Both the position numbers and the translations under genes were made by a program. Below the pieces are notes generated by a model. That model did no database searches. It saw nothing but the letters and a program-made list of their open reading frames with translations, and had not been told where the DNA came from. From Cheilinus undulatus (taxonomy: Eukaryota; Chordata; Actinopteri; Labriformes; Labridae), in NCBI RefSeq assembly GCF_018320785.1, contig NC_054886.1:29151732-29215731 (forward strand): 64,000 nucleotides of DNA, given 5' to 3'. Positions 16,601 to 29,600 of the stretch are shown piece by piece. Each line of letters opens with the position of its first letter. Position 1 is the stretch's first letter.

Positions 16601-18115
16601 GTAGAAGAAGACAAAATCGGAAATCCATCTCCTTCCGCCGGTCTTTTATTCCACATAAACAATGAAAAAACACTGAATTATGCCATCTTGCGGTTTCTGC
16701 TTTTGCATTGGGGCATTACAAGCAGCCAGCGAGGTGGTGAGCTGTCCAGCATGTCGTTCTTTAAATGATACAAATAAATCCGCACCGACTACGACGTGTT
16801 GCTATGGCTACACAGATGCCAAGCAAGGCACCGCCATGTTTTTAAGTGTATTAAATCACTTGTAAATCCGCATGTCATTACACTTTATGCCACTTACTGC
16901 CTTTGGTTCACAAGTTGGTCCGCTTTGCTTTCACACCTCAAACGAGCCACACCAGGGTTTGTTTGGAGGCAGACCGAGACCCCCTGTTTTCAAGCAGACC
17001 AGAATCCGCTTGTTTGGTCCGCACAAGAGTTCGTGTGAGCTTTCAAACCACTCCAAACGGACCGGACTATCCAGGAAAAAGGACCAGAGTTTGTTTAAAG
17101 CTGACCAAACAGCTCTCTTGTGAATGCGCCCTAAATCTTTGTCCTTTACAAGCCTTTAAGGGCTGGCTGCTGAGAAGCATCCCCACAGCATGATGCTGCC
17201 ACCACTCACAGTGGGGATGGTGTGTTCGTGGTCATCAGACCAAAGAACTTCCTTCCACTTGATCATGGGGTCTCCCACATGCCTTTTGGTGAACTCTAGT
17301 CCAGATTTAATCTGCGTTTTCTTCAACAGTGGCTTTCTCTTTGCCACACTAAAGCTTTGACTGGTGAAGAACCCGGCCACCAGTTATTGTCTGCAGTCTC
17401 TCCCAGCTTGTAACTCCTTCAGAGTGGTCATAGGTGTTTTGGTGGCCTCTCTCACTAGTCTCCTTCTTGCACGCTCACTCAGTTTGACAGGACTGGCTCA
17501 TCTAGGTAGATTTGAGCCTTGGAAATGTTTCTGACTTACACTTTTCGGTAACCGTTTCTCTGAGTTGCTTGGAGTGTTCTTGTGTCTTCATGGTGCAATG
17601 GTAGCCAGGAATACTGATTAACCAGTGAGTGGACGTTCCAGACACAGGTGTCTTTAAACAAATATAAAATTTAAGATTATTTTCAACTGTATTATATGTG
17701 TTACAGGTCACATTGTAGGTGGAAAATAGTCTTTGCCTGGGGCCTCCCAATTGCTAGAACAGCCCCTGTGATTGTTGTATGGAAACATTTTCAGAGCTCA
17801 TCTACAGAAGCAGAATTATGGGATTTTTAATCAATCACAGTAACTCTTAAAAGAAGGGAAGAAGTTGACCGTTTTCTTTTTTTTTTTGTCTGTCTCAGTG
17901 CGATGGAGAGCCACTCCTTACTCAACCCAAACCTCCAGAGCAGCGAGGGCGTCCTGTCCAGCTTCAGGACCACCTGGCAGGAGTTCGTGGAGGACCTTGG
18001 CTTCTGGAGGGTCCTTCTCCTGTTGGTGGTCATCGCCCTGCTGTCTCTGGGCATCGCGTACTACGTCAGCGGGGTCCTGCCTTTCTCCACCAGCCAGCTG
18101 GAGCTCGTGCACTGA
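13661..18115 (+). CDS. ankrd46: Ankyrin repeat domain-containing protein 46
   Basis: Complete 228-residue coding sequence in three coding exons: 13661-13971, 15993-16151, 17899-18115 (stop TGA). The exon containing the start opens at 13629. Junction codons read DIC and DSESAMES. The N-terminus MSYVFINDSSQTNVPLLQAC matches mammalian ANKRD46 almost exactly. Three to four ankyrin repeats span about residues 12-120 (GRTGLHLAAARGNVDICRLL, GNTALHLCGHVDT, GSTPLVLAKRRG). A single hydrophobic span near residues 193-217 (VLLLLVVIALLSLGIAYYVS) anchors the protein close to the C-terminus, leaving the tail ending LELVH. Length matches the family. The cellular role is poorly known; it is thought to be a small scaffold at membranes. 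Introns of about 2.0 and 1.7 kb are largely transposon. Confidence 0.96.
14225..15691. mobile_element. hAT-like element (outer), intact 8-bp target duplications
   Basis: Left end CAGCGGTTTTCAAAGTGTG, right end CACACTTTGAAAACCCCTG: inverted repeats of hAT type. It is flanked by perfect 8-bp direct repeats GTCTATTT at 14217-14224 and 15692-15699. It lies in ankrd46 intron 2 and is itself split by a second hAT-like element (14379-15420). Without that insert it is about 420 bp, a non-autonomous element. Confidence 0.88.
14379..15420. mobile_element. hAT-like element (inner) with TTTTGCCAC array (copy 2), nested
   Basis: Left end CAGTGATATTCAACG, right end GAGTAACACTG, flanked by perfect 8-bp duplications CTTTAAGG (14371-14378 and 15421-15428). 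The body is a tandem array on two scales: short TTTTTGCCACTTTT units, and a larger unit marked by ATTTAAGCATCCTTTTGTCA repeated near 14506, 14626, 14750, 14865, 14996 and 15115 (steps about 115-130 bp). No coding capacity. It is inserted in the element 14225-15691. Confidence 0.88.
16200..17720 (-). mobile_element. Tc1-like transposon remnant, interrupted
   Basis: Minus-strand transposase text is readable: LEFTKRHVGDPMIKWKEVLW then GGSIMLWGCFSAASP (17156-17320), the part around the second catalytic Asp of Tc1 transposases. The sequence around 17560-17650 is the reverse complement of 34925-35015, so it belongs to the same family as 34830-35645. It is split by the Harbinger-like insert 16408-17131. 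The outer ends are approximate and the element is dead. Confidence 0.75.
16408..17131. mobile_element. Non-autonomous PIF/Harbinger-like element inside a Tc1-like element
   Basis: 724 bp. Left end GGTCGTTTTCACACC and the reverse complement of the right end GGGCGCATTCACAAG are related inverted repeats; the insert is bracketed by TAA at 16405-16407 and 17132-17134, the 3-bp TWA target preferred by Harbinger elements. Removing it restores continuous Tc1-like text (CTTGCTGGAAAATAAATCTT). No transposase is recognisable inside. Confidence 0.75.
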
Positions 18116-18950
18116 GGGAGAGTGGCGAGGATAAAGCAAGCATTAACAAGTGAACTTCTGCTTTCAGCTGTTCATACAGACATCAACATTTTTGCCCAGT
18201 TCTTGTTCTTTTCTTTGTCATCCAGACAGGAAAATGTGTCGTTGGTGAAAATGTAAAAGGAGAACAAAAGTCAGTTTCTAAATTAGATAAAACATTTTAA
18301 AAGGCATTAATCTTCTGTAACATATCCCATTAAGAATGATAAACACATAAAGCTGCTCTAATGTCAGTGGGAGAATATAACGCTAATGTTTTGTTAAATG
18401 CCTCCTTTATTTTCTGTTACATGCTGTGTATTGCCAATGTTTTGTATCTTTAAATTTCTTTTAAGTCTTGTTATTTATCAGACATGTTCTGTATTAATTT
18501 TCCTGCGTATTGTTATATTATGTTGAACAAAAATCTGCTTTTCTTGTGTAATGAATCTCTTATTCCGACTGGAAACAGAGTTGTCATGTTGGCTGAAAGT
18601 TGGCTCTCACTTTGTATCGTCTGTTTGGAAAAGCACCTCGACTGTGTGCCTTTTTTAGAGAGAAACACACAGCAGCTCATCAAGACATTCCCGCCAGAAG
18701 CATGAAGCTTTACTGCGTAGAAATCTACCCTGTAGTTGTAAGCATCGCATACTGTCGGCACAGTGAACTGTAGGATTACGGCGGCAGATTATAACTCTTT
18801 TTGTTGTTTATTTTATCTTTATGTCCTTGTAAACCATTAAGTTTGTATTTGTTGTAGGTTTTCCACTGTTGATTTTCTCTGTACATTAACACATTTGAAG
18901 TAAATCTTAATTTAATGTGGAAAATGAATAAAATTGTGTGTATCTATGAG
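18116..18950 (+). other. ankrd46: 3' UTR of ankrd46
   Basis: AT-rich sequence after the stop codon, without repeats I recognise, running to the polyadenylation signal AATAAA at 18927-18932 that is followed by TTGTGTGT. The length is plausible for this gene. Confidence 0.6.
18927..18932 (+). terminator. Polyadenylation signal of ankrd46
   Basis: AATAAA with a GT-rich element (TTGTGTGTATC) immediately downstream; the best-placed signal after the ankrd46 stop. Confidence 0.6.
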
Positions 18951-19389
18951 TCAGATTAACACGAGGACTACCTTTTATTGTCAGATTTTCCTTGTTCTCA
19001 TATTTTAAATAACTATCAGAGTAAAATGCTTTTCTGGTAATCCACTTAAGTTCATTAGATGCCTCTCTGACATTCATAGTTGTGTTTTTTTCCACTTCTG
19101 CTTAAACACAAGTTAGTCAAACCACAAGGTGGAAGAGGAGGATGGGCCTTAATACAGGGACTAATAGATTGGCATCAGCTTTGTTCCTACATTTCCTCTT
19201 AGCTGAGCAGTGATGTATTATTTCTGTACATTTTTCCAGCTCTTTAGAGCTGTCATTCTTTGGACTTGAAAACAATCCTTCCCATGAATGAAGCTGACAG
19301 TGTACAAACATTATAACAGCCTTTGGCGCCATAGCGACCTCAGCCATTAAGTATATCCTCCTGAGACCTGAGCTTTAGTTTTGGAAGCA

Positions 19390-20170
19390 TTTAAGTTTCT
19401 CCCATTTATTTGGGATAAGTAGGATAGATGGTCTTCGAGCAGGAATTTCTTGGAAATTTTTTCTTTCCAAAATCCACTCAAATTCCCCCAAAATTCAAGG
19501 AAATTGCCAAAAATTTTGCTTGAAATTCTCAAACATATTTACAAAGGTAACCCATAAAAAGTACCCTTAAGTTTCTCTGAAAAGTCCCCAAATGTTTCAG
19601 TGAAACTTTATCATAAGGTCTTTTTTTAACAGTGAAAATGTAAAAAAAAAAAAAAAGGAATTCCTAAAAAAAAAAAAAAAAAATTTGAAAGTAAATACCT
19701 GAAAAATTCCACAGAAAACCCGTAAAAATTTATAAAATCTTTCTCCAGATATTCATGAAAAAGACAAAACATCTAAACATTCAAACAAATCCTTTAAAAT
19801 GTCCATGGGAATTGTTCAGCATTCTAAGGAACACTCCTCACCTCCAAATTCCCATTCAAATTCCTAAAAAAAATTCAAATTAATTTCCGTGATTTCTATA
19901 AAATAGGCCTGAAAATTTCCAAACAAATTTTCCCATATTCCCATGAATACGCCAAAATAAAAATTCAGTGCAGATTTCCCCAAAATTTTCAAAATCATCG
20001 CTCAAAAATGTTAAGACATTGATATTGAATTTCCGTGAGAATACTTGAAAATTTCCAAGCAAATACCTTGAAATATCCAAATGGCATACTGTCCAAAATT
20101 TTAAGCAAATTCCTTAAACTTTAGTTTACATTTTGGACAAATACCTCAAAAAATCGAAAGCAGAAATTAT
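19390..20170. repeat. Degenerate AT-rich minisatellite (AAATTYCC units)
   Basis: Loose tandem repeats of TTCCAAAAATTTCC / CAAATTCCC type, roughly 20-35 bp apart, with two poly-A runs near 19640-19680. It is the complement-strand counterpart of the body of the hAT element at 55860-56742 (AAATTTTTGGGAATTTGATT). Recognisable hAT ends are not seen here. Confidence 0.6.
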
Positions 20171-20594
20171 TAGTTTGTGAAGAAAGTTAAAGTGTTATGT
20201 CCCCACATGTGCACGCAGGGCCTTGGGAGGATATCCTGTTTGCCGTTGGCTGAGCCGGTTTATTTGACTCGACTCTTTCTGAAGCGACTTCTAGCGTTAA
20301 ACTATTCCGCCACACTTGCATTTTCCACATTGGATTGGTTCTTTTTCATTTCTGTATGAAACAGTTTGACATAACTGATCGTTTTATAACTCTTTCACAA
20401 ATTTTCAGTGGAAAAACGGTTCTTACGATCCGAATTCACTGTTAACAATGGATCTGGGCCTTTACGACCGACTCGTCCGTCAACACCGCACGACGTCCGC
20501 AGCCTGAACGTCCTACGTCGCAGTCACAAGACGTCTTGAAGTTCAGACTGGTCTGGACTTCGCTCTGCATGCGTGTTATTCTGCGGTCTGTTTC

Positions 20595-20601
20595 TATAAA
20601 G
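20595..20601 (+). promoter_or_regulatory. TATA-like box upstream of the first Ig-receptor gene
   Basis: TATAAAG lies 57 bp before the ATG at 20652, giving a 5' UTR of about 25-30 bases. The preceding 150 bp are rich in CpG and ACGTC motifs (CTACGTCG, AGACGTCT). Confidence 0.4.
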
Positions 20602-20651
20602 CTAACCGTTCATTTAAACGCATTTTCTCCGTCCTTTCATGCTGGTTTTAA

Positions 20652-23600
20652 ATGTCCGCTGCCATGCAGTGCAGGATTCTCCTGCTAACCGCCGCTCTGA
20701 TGTCATCTTCTCCCGGTGAGTTCTCCACCCATGAGCCGCCAGAGTGGGTTTGCACTCATGCCTCCATGCTGACTCATTCACTCCTCGTTCAGTTCAGCTG
20801 TGACTCTCAAGAAGCTTCCACATTTTCTTCATCATTACAGAGTGAAATATTTCATAACTATTTTTTGTTTTAGTGTTGATTATTTCTGGTTTACAGCTCA
20901 TGAAAATCATAAGTATAAGAATGTCATAGAACAGAAGTTTTTAATAAAAGGATTAATAATACACAAATGTTAACCTGTTGGAAAAATATGCTCATAACTT
21001 CACCAGCCACTTTATTAGGTACACTTTGCTAATAACAGATAGGACGCCCTTTTGTCTTCAGAACTGCCCTAATTCTAAGTGGCATAGTTTCAAGAAGGTG
21101 TTGGAGCATTCCTCAGAGATTCTGATCCATATTGACATGGTTGCATCATGCAGTTGATGCAGATTTGCTGGCTGCACATCCATGATGCGAATCTCCCGTC
21201 CCAGCGGAGCTCTATTAGAGCTAGATCTGGTGACTGTGGAGGCCATCGGAGTGCAGTGAACTCATTTTCATGTTCAGTAAACTGGTTTGAGATGATTTGA
21301 GCCTTGTGACATGGTGCATTATCGTGCTAGAAATAAGCATCAGAAGATGGGTACACTGTGATCATAAAGGAATGGACATGCTCAGAAGCAATACTCAAGT
21401 AGGCTACGGCCTTTAAAGGGGCCCAAAGTGTGCCAAGAAACACACAATTACACCACTATCGTCAGCATAAAACGTTGTTACGAGGCAGGATGGATCTGTG
21501 GGTTCAGGTTTTTTACGCCAAATTCTGACTCTACCATCTGAATGTCGGAGATCAAGCAACGTTTGTCCAAGCTGCAGGAGTGGCATCAGTGTAGTCCTCT
21601 GAAAAAAACATCTGGATATTGGAAACTGTGGTTAACAGTATGTATCGGACACATTAAGACAATGGCACCTGTGGAACTTCACATGCACAAGATTGCACTT
21701 TTTTACATGAACTTTAGAAATAAAAAAATCACTGTGCATTGTCATTGCTGCTGCAATGCAGCACCTTCATATCCTCCTTCAGAAATGTCTAAATTTGAAT
21801 ACATTACACACTTTGCTTGTCCTGTGCAAATGCATCGCACCAAACACTGACATCAGGGGGTAACTGACAAATTAACAGAGGCCCCTTGGTAAAACAGCCT
21901 TGCAAGGCAGATGGATTCGCCCATATCCGCGTTTCTCACTGGCGAATCCATCTTGCAAAGCTCCCATCTGAACTGTTTGGGCCTGGTTAGAAAGTGACAG
22001 GACCAATCAGCGTCAGGGGGCAGTACTTTCAGGCGTGAATTTCTAAATAAAAGCATAGCTTGAAGCATCCATTTAGATCGATGTTTTGACTTTCCATCGA
22101 TCCGATCTGATCGATATACAAAGATGAATCGTTACCCCTTTACTAAATGCTGTGTCATGATTCCTTATGATGTAGTTGTACATTGCAGATATTTTCCTCC
22201 CCCCACTCTGTCAACCCTAATCATATCTACAGTTAATCACCTTTGAATTTAATGGGCAAAATGACTGTTATCTCATTAAATAAATATCCACTAAAAAACA
22301 TATCTGACATCTAAAATACAACATCTTTACTCTATTTTCAGTTTTCTATCTGTCTTACTGAAGGACTTTTTAGCTGTTGGCTATTTTCTTATCTTATTTT
22401 ATTGATAAAACTTTTACCCAACTTGGGCAAAAAAATAATAAATGTGTAGAAAATATGCTATGTAGCGTTCATGGTGTAATGTTGGATCTTACTTAAAAGT
22501 TTAAGCACATTTAGTCCTGGATTTTCTTTCAGCTGGATTGACTAACATTTGTTTGGCCTGAATGCTGAGGAGAAATTGAAACCATACTCCGAGTTGTGAC
22601 CTGATACATGATACTTCTCTAACAGTGTTACTTTGCTGGGATGCACAGGCTCCTTTGGGAGTCACATGCAGTGTTTTGATTGATTACAGAGAGCTGGATT
22701 AAACCTTTCAGATTTTAATGGCCGCTTCGAGATGGAAAGATAACAGGTAAATTGTAATTTCCTTAGGTACCAGAAGTTGTCAAAGCCCAGCTGTAATATG
22801 AGCATTTTTCTTTCCATTCTTTGATTATAGCTATCCCTGTTATACAACCTGGCTCAGGTTTAACACTCTGTGAAACATGAGCTTTCTTCTAAACTTAAAC
22901 AAAAAGTAAGGCAATTTGTGTTTGGTACATTATTTCTGTGTTGTAACAATGCTTCTTGGTAATGAATCTTATACCATTGGAAAGCCTGTTTATTACCCTT
23001 TTAAATGATGCCACATTTGTAAGGATAATGCATTTGTGGGATGAGCAGCAGAGCTGAGTATGTAGGTTGCACCCATGAAAAATGTGCCAAATCTTCTCTG
23101 CCAATGCCAAACAGCTTTTTTTGCTGTTGCTATTGACTCTTGTTTTGAGCTTCTGGTACAGGTGCTGCCAATCAGGTCACTGATAGGTAGCATCGTTACA
23201 GCAAAGAAATAATGTACCAAACACAAATTGCCTTACTTTTGTTTTAAGTTTATATCGAGATCAATGTTTCTAAACTAGTCCTAGGACCTATCACTACATC
23301 TTTAAAGAGAAGTTGCACCCCAACTTTTGTAACAATCAAGGGTGTTTCAATGGATTTACCAGGTAAACCCAGTGAAGAAACTGAATCGACGAATCATGCT
23401 GACTCTGATAAAGACGCAGTGCGCGTCGAAACGTTATTCCTCTGCACCTGATTAAACGTCATCAAGGGATTCGTGTTCCCCAGTTTCTTCACTGGGTTTA
23501 CCTGGTTTATTCATTGAAACACCCTCGATTGTTGCTGGTCCTTTCTGTGAGCACCGACCTCCACCAGTGGAGGGGCTGAAGTGCAAGAGACTCTCACCAA

Positions 23601-26600
23601 CTTTCGTAAGTTCTGGGTTTGCAGGCTACTTGCAATGGGGGTAAACATTGGGGTAGCATGGGCAATAGAACATGCATCAAATGCCAAAGTACAAATATTG
23701 TCAATCACAGGCAAGCAGCAGAAAATATGAATAAAGTACGGCAGTTTCCAGTTGCAGTTGACGCCGCCTTCTGTAGCCGTCTTTGACAAAACATCCAGCA
23801 TTCCCAATAAAGATGCCTTGTCTTGTCCACTCTGGTATGGTGACTGGCATTACAAAGAATGGGCTGATACGACTTAGAAAAATGATAGTACTTTTAATAC
23901 TACAACAGAGACAATTCAGTCAGTCCTGGTCTTTGCTTTGGATCTGGTTACAACTACAAAACAATAAAACTCTCCCGCTTCTCTTGTCATTTCTATGATC
24001 AGCCTTTGGGACCACCGAATTGAGGAAAATATGGGCCTTAACTGGAGAAACGGTCATCCTACCCTGCCGTACCGATACACAGAAAGGCCTTCCAACAGTA
24101 GAGTGGTCCAAAGAGGGTCTGGACCCTGATATCATCTTCCTTTACCGGGACGGCTTTGAGGTCCACGCAGAGAAGAACCCAGCGTTCTGGTACAGGACCA
24201 GCCTCATCATGAGAAATCTGAAATATGGAGACATCTCGGTGAGGATTACCGATGTCAAGCTGTCTGATGCGGGGAAATACACTTGCAAGACCATCCACAT
24301 GAAAGACCAGAAGAACACTATAGTGGAACTTGTTGTTGGTATGTCCAGTAATCCTTGAATTTATACAATAATGTTTCTAGCTATCTGTTTTTGCTTAAAT
24401 AAAGAAAAGATTTAGTGTGTCATGGTTGCCCAGTCCACCTTCCACTAAACTTTTCCATACACAGGATGCACAATCATTTACCTTCTCCACTGTTTGATAT
24501 CCATGGATGTGCTAAAATCTAGAATTGTGTTTTGAGTGTTTTGTTACCATGCAGAAATTTTAGGCATGTTTCGGCCAAACATTGAGGCTGAAATAAGGCA
24601 CAGAAATGGTGAGTAAGCCACCTCAGGACACCATTGGGCGGTACGGAGGATTGACACAACCCAGGTTCTGCTCTGGATGTCCTTGCATATTACCGGGGGG
24701 ATGGGGGAATAATCTGTTGAAGGTCCACGCTTGAGTCCGACCGATATGGGATTTTTGGGGCTGATGCCGATACCGATATTGGGGGCTAAAGAAAAACCGA
24801 TAACCAATACATCGGCCGATCCGATATATTGGCTGATAACTGATATTTTGGCCGATATATGAAAGAAGAGCATTGATATACACAAGATATATACTGTACA
24901 TGAACACAAATGTGGACATTTGAATAACCAGTTGCATTTATCTTTGTTTATTTCACAAAGATGCAACTTGGACGACATTAAAATGCTGTATAATAGTCTT
25001 ATACTGTGGCTGTGGACAATATTAGACAGGAAAATGATAACTGGAGAGCCATATTTACATCGTTGTGGCAAATATGCACATAGAATATGTTTACAATGTG
25101 TTTCTTGATAACTCTGAGGAAGGCCACAAGCTTAAATGCACCTGTTTTATAAAGTTGTTCTCTAAAGATCTACTATTAGTGAAACTTTCTGTCTCCACAC
25201 TGGTAGAATATGTCATAGGAAAGATAAACACTGTTTGAATGCTTTTCTGGTTTGTGCTTTTCAAAGTAAAAGACTGTTTTAGCATTTCTATAGAGAAACT
25301 CTGTTCACTTGTACAGAATGCTTTTATTTTGAAAAGTTCCCGACACACTTCCTCTATACACTAAATCAAGTAGCTTTTAGCGATGTTTACTAAGGTAAAA
25401 CTTAAGAAGAAGGACAGGGCTTTGAGAGCATGGAGATGCAGCTGACATGCAAAACTCACGCCCTGTGTGAAAGCCGCACCGGCAGGAACCGGAGCTGACA
25501 CGCGCGGCACATGCGAGCAGCAAAACACGATCCCAATCTGAAACAAGCGTAAGTCCTCTGCTCTGCTGCAGTCGAACTGCGCAAGGACGAGCCTGCCTGT
25601 GAGTGATTAGGGACGGGGAAAGGCCCACGGCAGCAGCACTGCTCAGTGAGAAGGACTACAAGGATACGTGTTTTTACGTCAAAGTCTCCAAAACTCTCCA
25701 GTAACACCAGAAAAAGTTAGATTTGTCGCTAGTTGCTTTTTTGAAAAAGTGTCGCCAGAGGGGTCTGAAAACTTGCTAAATATAGCGACGAAGTCGCTGA
25801 GTTGGCAATACTGAGTGAAGGAGAGCTGCTGCTGCACTCTGCATCTGAGAGGGAGGGGACAGGCACTCGGGCTGAGTTCAGCATGGAGACACAACACAGA
25901 GCGATAGGAGACAATCACCACGGAGCAAAAAAGTTAATATATCGGATACATTTTGGCCGATCTTGATTAATCTGTGAAATGCTATAATCGGCCTGATTAA
26001 TTGGCCTGCCGATAAATCGGTCGGGCTCTAGTCCACACCTTCAGGGCAGAGTAAGAAGTGGATTTGGCAAGTAAGCATGTCCAGGAGTGCCATCTAGGAA
26101 TGTAGTAAGGTTGCCACAAGCCCCTGGTCATGCTTTGGATGTCCCAAGATTCCCAAAAACCACTGGTACCTGCCAGTCTCAAGGCATACCACCAGGGGTG
26201 AAAAGGTCCAGGCAAAAGAGATGCCATTGAGCTTGACCTTGGATTCCCAGCGACACATGTCGACATGTCCTACATACCTAGAACTTTTGCACATGACTGT
26301 AACGATGAGTGCCACAGCAATCGAGTCTTCAAAAAGAATGTACTTGGTCAATTATGCACCCGTTTGAGAATATAGCCAAGGACTTCATCAGAGCAAGTAA
26401 ATAAACATTTGAAACCAATTTTATTTGATGTCAAGCGTACAGAACAGTAGTTTACAAAGATCTTTTCAAATGTCCAGAGATTTTAATGTTTAATGTAGTT
26501 ACTTTTTTGTGCCTCATATGGAAATGTACGCATCTTTTGATTGTTTCTGATGTTGTAGGAAGGCTAAAGCTAAAGGCTAAAAACCTAGACCCCCAGGTAC

Positions 26601-29600
26601 TGTGGATAGAAACATGTCTAATTTACTTCTTTTTTTTAGGTGCCATCGCTGAGCCTAGACTCTCAGTAATCCCGCCTTTGAATGGTGTTGGATTGACTCT
26701 GCAGTGTGAGTCCGGTTGCTGGTCGTCGAAGCCTGAGGTAACATTTCTTGATGACGTTGGAAGAGAATTCAGTGCTGATGAGCCACAGTTTGAGCTGGAT
26801 TACGAGGGATGTTTCAACGTCACAAGGAGAGTGGCTTTGCAGAACCCTACCAACAGGTTAATGTTTATTTTTATACTCTCATTTATCAAAAATCCCATGA
26901 ATAAAACACAATAGCTTTTTAAATTTGTTAATCAGCCAAGAGGAACAGCTTCAGTGCTCCTGTTGTTGTGCGGTCTGCAGAGACGCTGAGCCATTATGCA
27001 GTTATTTGGGGGAAAACATCCCTTCCCATGCAAATAGTCCAGTGCTCAAAAATGCCCATGGCATCAGGTGTTTATATCACAGAGCTCTCTTCTCTCTCTG
27101 TTAAAAACCATTCAATTTATGGACCAGTGCCACTTCTTTACTGGCCAAACATAATTGAGAAGAGCTGGGAAAGGGTACCAGCTATGTTAACAGCTATGGC
27201 ACTACAGACACTGATGTCATGTGTCTTTTTGAGATTAAAGTTTTATGATCTACAGCTAAATTTAAGGAAACTTGAATTTTTATTTAAGATGGCAAAACTG
27301 AATTGTCTCTCCTTCACAGAGTCACCTGCAGAGTTTCCCAGCCTGAGATGAACCAGATGAAAACTACCGAGATTTTCATACCAGGTATATGAGTACTAAT
27401 TCATTTTATGCTTTAACTCTACCAGTTACTCTGATAAACACACAGTTGGGCAATAGTGAAGGCTACACTCACTGTTGGCACCAGACAGGCTGATCTGGGT
27501 ATTTCCATCAACCATGGAATCAGCTTTCTTCCCCATTTCATGCTCGGTCTGAGCCTGAGCACACAGTCTTGACCACACCTAAATTCCTTAATTCACTGGT
27601 TGCTGCCATGTGATTGGCTGATTAGATATTTGGCTGTGTTATCACAGCTGATGTTACAAGACCCATCCTGTTTAACATCCTGTTTCACTGCTGGAAACAT
27701 TGGAGGTAGTGTAACACCACAGTTACACAACATGAAGCATACAAGTAGTCATTTATTTATTAATACAGTCATTGTAGTGAAAATTCTACATTCTAAATGT
27801 GCTGTATTTGTCTTTTTTGCCTTCGTTATCATTTCAGATGAATGCATGAAAACCTGCAGTATAGACATCATCACAACAGCAGCACTATCAGTACTTCTGT
27901 GTGGACTGTGTGGACTAAGTATATTCTTCTTATGCAAGAAATTACGAGGCTCTGGTAGGTTCCTGACTTTTGTTTCTGTTGAGATTACATGGATGCTTGA
28001 TTCGTTTTTTCTCTGCTGTTAATTTCCATGATAGCTCCTTTTGCAAGGATTTTAGAAAAAGACTTTGGTAGTACAGGTTTGTGAAAAAGTAATTGCCTCC
28101 TTCACCTAATAACTCTCTGTGCCTTGTGCCTTGGTAGCAACATCTGTAGGCAAGTGTTTGGGCATGTCTGGGTATGTGTATCTCATCACTGAGGAGGAAT
28201 TTTGGCCCACTCTTCTTTGCAGAATTGTTTAAATTCATGGATGGTTTTAGAGTATGAGTGGCTTCTCTAAGGTAATCTTAATCAGATTTCAGTCCAGATG
28301 TTGACTAGGCCAATCAAAAACCTTTATGGTGTTCTTTTTTTTTAACCATTCAGAGGTGGACTAGCTGGTGTGTTTGGGATCACTGTCCTGCTGCATAATT
28401 AAAGTGTGCTTTAGCTTCAGATCACAAACTGATGGTCGAACATTCTCCTTCAGGATTTTCTGGTAGAGAACAGAATTCTTCTGTCATTCCATTAATTACA
28501 CCAAAGCAGCCCCAGACCATCTCACTCCCACCACCATGTTTGACTGTTGGTGTGATGATCTTTTCATGAAAAGCTGTTAGTTTTATTTATCAACATAATG
28601 GGATGTACACCTTCCAGAGTTCAACTTTTGTCTCATTAGTCCACTGAATATTTTCCCAAACGTCTCAGGGATCATCAAGATGTAATTTTTTTGTCAAATG
28701 TGAGATGAGCCTTTGTGTTCTTTTTGGTCAGCAGTAGTTTTTACCTGTGGACTTTCCCATAGATGCCACTTTTCCCAGTGTCTTTCTTATTATGGAATCA
28801 TGAACACCAACCTTGACTGAGTCAATTGAGGCCTGCAGGTCTTACGATGTTCTGGGTTCTTTTGTGACCTCCTGGATGAGTCGTCAATGCGCTCTTGGAG
28901 TCATTTTAGTCGGCTGGCCACTCCCGGGAAGGTTCACCACTGTTTCAAGTTTTCCCCATTTGTGGATAAGGGTTCTCAGTATGGCTCGAAATGGCTTTAT
29001 AGAAGTCAATGACTTTTGTTTCTCATTTGTTCTTGAATTTATTTAGATGGCGCCATGATCTGTTGCTTTTGTAAATCTTTTGGCCCACTTCATTTTGTCA
29101 GACAGGTTCTATTTAAGGGATTTTTTTTTTATTCAACAGGTCTGGCAGTAGTCAGGAAGGGATGTGGCTCGTGAAATTGATCTCAGCTTTCTAAATTTAC
29201 TCTTTGTCTCATATTAAAATTTGTTTGATGATCTGCAAACATTTAAGTGTGACAAATGTGCAAAAAAAGATCAGGAAGGGGGCAAATACTTCTTCACAGG
29301 TCTGTTTATCAAATTAAAGGAGCTAAGATTTAGCATTAAAATTACTCGTTATCTAAGTGATATAACTCATGAGGAAAACTCTCCTATAAGACAATATGAT
29401 TTGTCCACTAGAGTGTGCTGTTTATTTGTCTCAGGTTTTTAAATGTGTTCAACAGGACAGACCTAATTATGCTCCCAAAGAGGAGTTCATGTGGAGGGAT
29501 TTGTGGACTCTTTGTGCATATTTTGTTGATTATGGACACTTTTACAGGCATTATCATATGTATTCCCAAGCAACTTAAATATTCTTGTATTTAATCACAA

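Noticed and set aside
24544-25071. A 175-codon minus-strand open frame
   Set aside because: It runs across the boundary of the hAT-like element at 24731 and shows no protein motif.
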